Below are positions 4,008-6,025 of a stretch of DNA of 6,025 nt, piece after piece. Below the pieces are notes generated by a model. It was given only the letters and a program-made list of their open reading frames with translations, was not told the origin of the DNA and searched no databases. The DNA is from JAYEIA01 sp964472505 (GTDB taxonomy: Bacteria; Bacteroidota; Bacteroidia; Bacteroidales; JAADGE01), in contig CAYYQW010000137.1 of assembly GCA_964472505.1 (NCBI GenBank), forward strand, positions 1 through 6,025, written 5' to 3'. Each line of letters begins with the position of its first letter. Within the stretch, counting starts at the first letter, position 1. The position numbers and the translations under genes are program-made.

Positions 4008-4358
4008 ATGGGGCTTATAGAAATTGAAGGCATGGAGTTTTATGCCTATCACGGGCATTACAAAGAGGAACAAATTGTAGGCAATAAGTTTTTTTTGGAT
4101 TTACGAATTGAAGCCGATTGCGCCAAAGCAGCCCAATCTGATGATATACACGATGCCGTAAATTATCAAACAGCTTATAAAGTGATAAAGAAGCAGATGA
4201 ATATTAAATCTTATTTGTTGGAAAACATTGCAAGCCGTATTTTAGATGCTTTGTACGAAAATCTAAGCGGAATAAATACAATAACCATAAAAGTTTCAAA
4301 AATGAACCCGCCCATGGGCGGAAAAATTGATAAAGTAAGCATAACACTCACACGCTAA
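4008..4358 (+). CDS. folB: Dihydroneopterin aldolase
   Basis: FolB cleaves 7,8-dihydroneopterin to 6-hydroxymethyl-7,8-dihydropterin and glycolaldehyde in cytoplasmic folate synthesis. The 116 residues are the usual length for this tunnel-fold enzyme. Marks seen: IEIEGMEFYAYHGHYKEEQ with Glu21 near the N-terminus, the conserved Asn52-Tyr53 pair in VNYQTAY, Glu72 in LLENIASRI, which in the family anchors the pterin, and Lys98 in KVSKMNPPMGG, which corresponds to the catalytic lysine. I chose ATG 4008 because MGLIEIEGM is a normal FolB start. An in-frame TTG at 3981 would add nine residues unlike the family and overlaps the likely promoter. cysS follows after 45 bp on the same strand, so the two are probably one transcript. 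Confidence 0.93.
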   Translation: MGLIEIEGMEFYAYHGHYKEEQIVGNKFFLDLRIEADCAKAAQSDDIHDAVNYQTAYKVIKKQMNIKSYLLENIASRILDALYENLSGINTITIKVSKMNPPMGGKIDKVSITLTR

Positions 4359-4367
4359 ATCATTATC

Positions 4368-4402
4368 ATCTAAATACTTATATCTAAATACTTATATCTA
4401 AA
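4368..4402 (+). repeat. 14-bp tandem repeat, 2.5 copies, between folB and cysS
   Basis: ATCTAAATACTTAT occurs at 4368-4381 and again at 4382-4395, followed by a partial copy ATCTAAA (4396-4402) that ends one base before the cysS ATG. It makes up most of the 45-bp gap and holds no Shine-Dalgarno-like sequence. Copy number changes would alter only the spacer. Confidence 0.85.
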
Positions 4403-4403
4403 C

Positions 4404-5873
4404 ATGAACCATCCCTTGAAAATATACAATACGTTAAAACGAAAGAAAGAGATTTTTCAACCGCTGAATCCGCCTTTTGTCGGTATGTATGTATGCGGGC
4501 CTACGGTTTACGGCGATGCGCATTTGGGACATGCCCGGCCGGCGGTTACTTTCGACTTGCTTTATCGCTATTTAAAATATTTGGACTATAAAGTGCGCTA
4601 TGTACGCAACCTGACTGATGTGGGCCATCTGGAAAACGATGCCGACGAAGGCGAAGATAAAATTGCCAAAAAAGCTCGGATAGAACAATTGGAGCCCATG
4701 GAGCTGGCACAGCGTTACATTAATGCTTTTCATAAAAATATGCGCGAGCTTAATACTCTGGAGCCGGACATTGAACCGCAGGCTTCCGGCCATATTCCGG
4801 AGCAGACCGAAATGATTCGTAAAATTATTAAAAACGGTTATGCTTATGAGGTAAACGGCTCTTTGTATTTTGATGTGGAAAAATATTCCCAAAAATATGA
4901 TTACGGTAAACTTTCCGGACGGGTATTGGAAGATTTACAAGCTAATACGCGCGAACTGCAAGGCCAAAGCGAAAAGAAAAATCCTTATGACTTTGCGCTT
5001 TGGAAAAAAGCCGAACCGCAACATATTATGCGCTGGAAATCTGAATGGAGCGACGGTTTTCCCGGCTGGCATTTGGAATGCTCGGCCATGAGCATGAAAT
5101 ACCTCGGCGATGAATTTGATATTCACGGCGGTGGCCTGGATTTGCAATTTCCGCATCACGAATGCGAAATAGCCCAATCGGCGGCAGCTACCGGCAAAGA
5201 TGCCGTAAGATACTGGATGCATAATAATATGATAACCATAGCCGGGCAAAAAATGAGCAAGTCTTTGGGTAATTTTATAAAATTGGATGAGCTTTTCTCC
5301 GGAGAGCATGATTTGTTAGAACAGGCTTACAGCCCGCAAGTGGTACGTTTCTTTATGTTGCAGGCTCATTACAGAAAGCCTTTGGATTTTTCCAACAAAG
5401 CTTTGAAAGCTTCCGAAAAAGGCTTGCTGCGTTTGTTTACCGCTCTGGATACTTTGGATGCCATAAAACCGGGCAAAAAAACAACGGTTCAATTTTCCAA
5501 AATAAAGCAAGAGAGTTTCGCTGCTCTCAACGATGATTTGAATACGCCCATTTTGATAGCTCACTTATTTGACGGTGTTCGTATAATAAATGCCGTAAAA
5601 GACGGCAAAGAATCCATAGATGCCGAAACCCACAAGGATATTAAAGATTTTTATTCAAGCGTAGTTTTTGATATTCTCGGGTTAAAACCGGAAAACGCAG
5701 TCAAACAAGACGAAGGCATAAGCGATGATTTAATGCAAGTGATTTTGGATATAAGAGCTGAAGCTAAGAAAAATAAAGATTTTGCTACTGCCGATGCCAT
5801 TCGCGATAAACTTAACAATTTGGGAATCACCGTAAAAGATACACCCCAAGGAGCCGAATGGAGTATGGATTAA
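4404..5873 (+). CDS. cysS: Cysteinyl-tRNA synthetase
   Basis: CysS, a class I synthetase in the cytoplasm, attaches cysteine to tRNA-Cys. The 489 residues are full length. Residues 28-43 hold MYVCGPTVYGDAHLGH with the HIGH-type motif HLGH at 40-43. Zinc ligands that recognise the cysteine thiol are Cys31, Cys226 (in WHLECSAM), His251 and Glu255 (in PHHECE), with the family spacing. The KMSKS loop is intact at 283-287 and is followed by LGNF. The helical DALR-type domain follows from about residue 365 (FAALNDDLNTP), and the C-terminus ends with ATADAIRDKLNNLGITVKDT and GAEWS, typical of the family. The ATG at 4404 gives the normal start before LKIYNTL. GC content is higher here than in the minus-strand genes. 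It is downstream of folB and ends before a likely terminator. Confidence 0.98.
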   Translation: MNHPLKIYNTLKRKKEIFQPLNPPFVGMYVCGPTVYGDAHLGHARPAVTFDLLYRYLKYLDYKVRYVRNLTDVGHLENDADEGEDKIAKKARIEQLEPMELAQRYINAFHKNMRELNTLEPDIEPQASGHIPEQTEMIRKIIKNGYAYEVNGSLYFDVEKYSQKYDYGKLSGRVLEDLQANTRELQGQSEKKNPYDFALWKKAEPQHIMRWKSEWSDGFPGWHLECSAMSMKYLGDEFDIHGGGLDLQFPHHECEIAQSAAATGKDAVRYWMHNNMITIAGQKMSKSLGNFIKLDELFSGEHDLLEQAYSPQVVRFFMLQAHYRKPLDFSNKALKASEKGLLRLFTALDTLDAIKPGKKTTVQFSKIKQESFAALNDDLNTPILIAHLFDGVRIINAVKDGKESIDAETHKDIKDFYSSVVFDILGLKPENAVKQDEGISDDLMQVILDIRAEAKKNKDFATADAIRDKLNNLGITVKDTPQGAEWSMD

Positions 5874-5895
5874 AACAGAATTTTCTTATTGAGTT

Positions 5896-5963
5896 AGGCG
5901 CATGAAAGCTATTTCAAAATTCAGAACTCCTGACCTCACGTAGTTTCAGATGTCGCCTTTTTT
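5896..5963 (+). terminator. Probable terminator after cysS
   Basis: AGGCG (5896-5900), CAT and GAAA pair with TTTC, ATG and CGCCT (up to 5958), with small bulges, and six T follow (5958-5963). It starts 22 bp after the cysS stop codon. The loop is long, so the fold is plausible rather than certain. Confidence 0.5.
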
Positions 5964-6001
5964 GAATCAAGAATATCGAACATTTAATATCGAATCAAGA
6001 A
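5964..6001 (+). repeat. Short direct repeats downstream of cysS
   Basis: GAATCAAGAA occurs at 5964-5973 and 5992-6001, and AATATCGAA at 5972-5980 and 5986-5994. These interleaved units suggest the edge of an intergenic repeat that continues past the window. No gene is visible in 5874-6025. Confidence 0.6.
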
Positions 6002-6025
6002 GTAACTCATTGATTGAATAGGTTT

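Noticed and set aside
4572..5564. Open frames of 73-124 codons inside cysS (4572-4892, 4870-5091, 4935-5309, 5316-5564)
   Set aside because: They are other-frame shadows of an intact, well-recognised cysS gene.

Overview
The window looks like a chromosomal segment of a Bacteroidota bacterium, probably order Bacteroidales. The grounds are low GC content, a secreted protein with an N-terminal carboxypeptidase-regulatory-like domain, a Bacteroidota-style folB-cysS pair, genes without clear Shine-Dalgarno sites, and promoter-like boxes of the TTTG / TAnnTTTG type. No species can be named from sequence alone.

Layout: (1) 1-690 holds no credible gene. It is a cluster of structured repeats that I call H, A, B and C. 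(2) 722-2400 on the minus strand holds two exported-protein genes: a lipoprotein gene (1903-2400) and, after a 68-bp gap with a 13-bp hairpin, a regulatory-domain protein (722-1834). The lipoprotein gene has a leader with a terminator-like hairpin, a candidate promoter, and a (CT)10 tract just upstream of the promoter. (3) 2658-2981 holds a second repeat block. (4) 3029-3665 on the minus strand is a decayed type II toxin-antitoxin operon: an intact antitoxin-like gene, a 32-codon toxin-like N-terminus coupled to it, and a RelE/ParE toxin reading frame without a usable start. (5) 3804-3908 holds a third repeat block between divergent genes. (6) 4008-5873 on the plus strand is folB followed by cysS, then a likely terminator and the edge of another short repeat.

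The most unusual content is the repeat family. There are four A hairpins and six B hairpins. Read on opposite strands, A and B have the same bulged stem-loop plan, but the 7-bp inner stem is swapped end for end and the outer stem differs, always with pairing kept. This covariation argues that the folded shape is what is conserved. A and B occur as inverted pairs 33-34 bp apart, often followed by a long-loop inverted repeat C and preceded by a 55-bp exact repeat H. The arrangement resembles the REP/BIME elements of other bacteria, but I do not recognise this family and no transposase lies in the window.

FolB (folate synthesis) and CysS (cysteinyl-tRNA synthetase) are housekeeping genes and appear co-transcribed. 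The minus-strand genes are accessory and are interspersed with repeats, which suggests a locus where gene content turns over next to a stable core operon.
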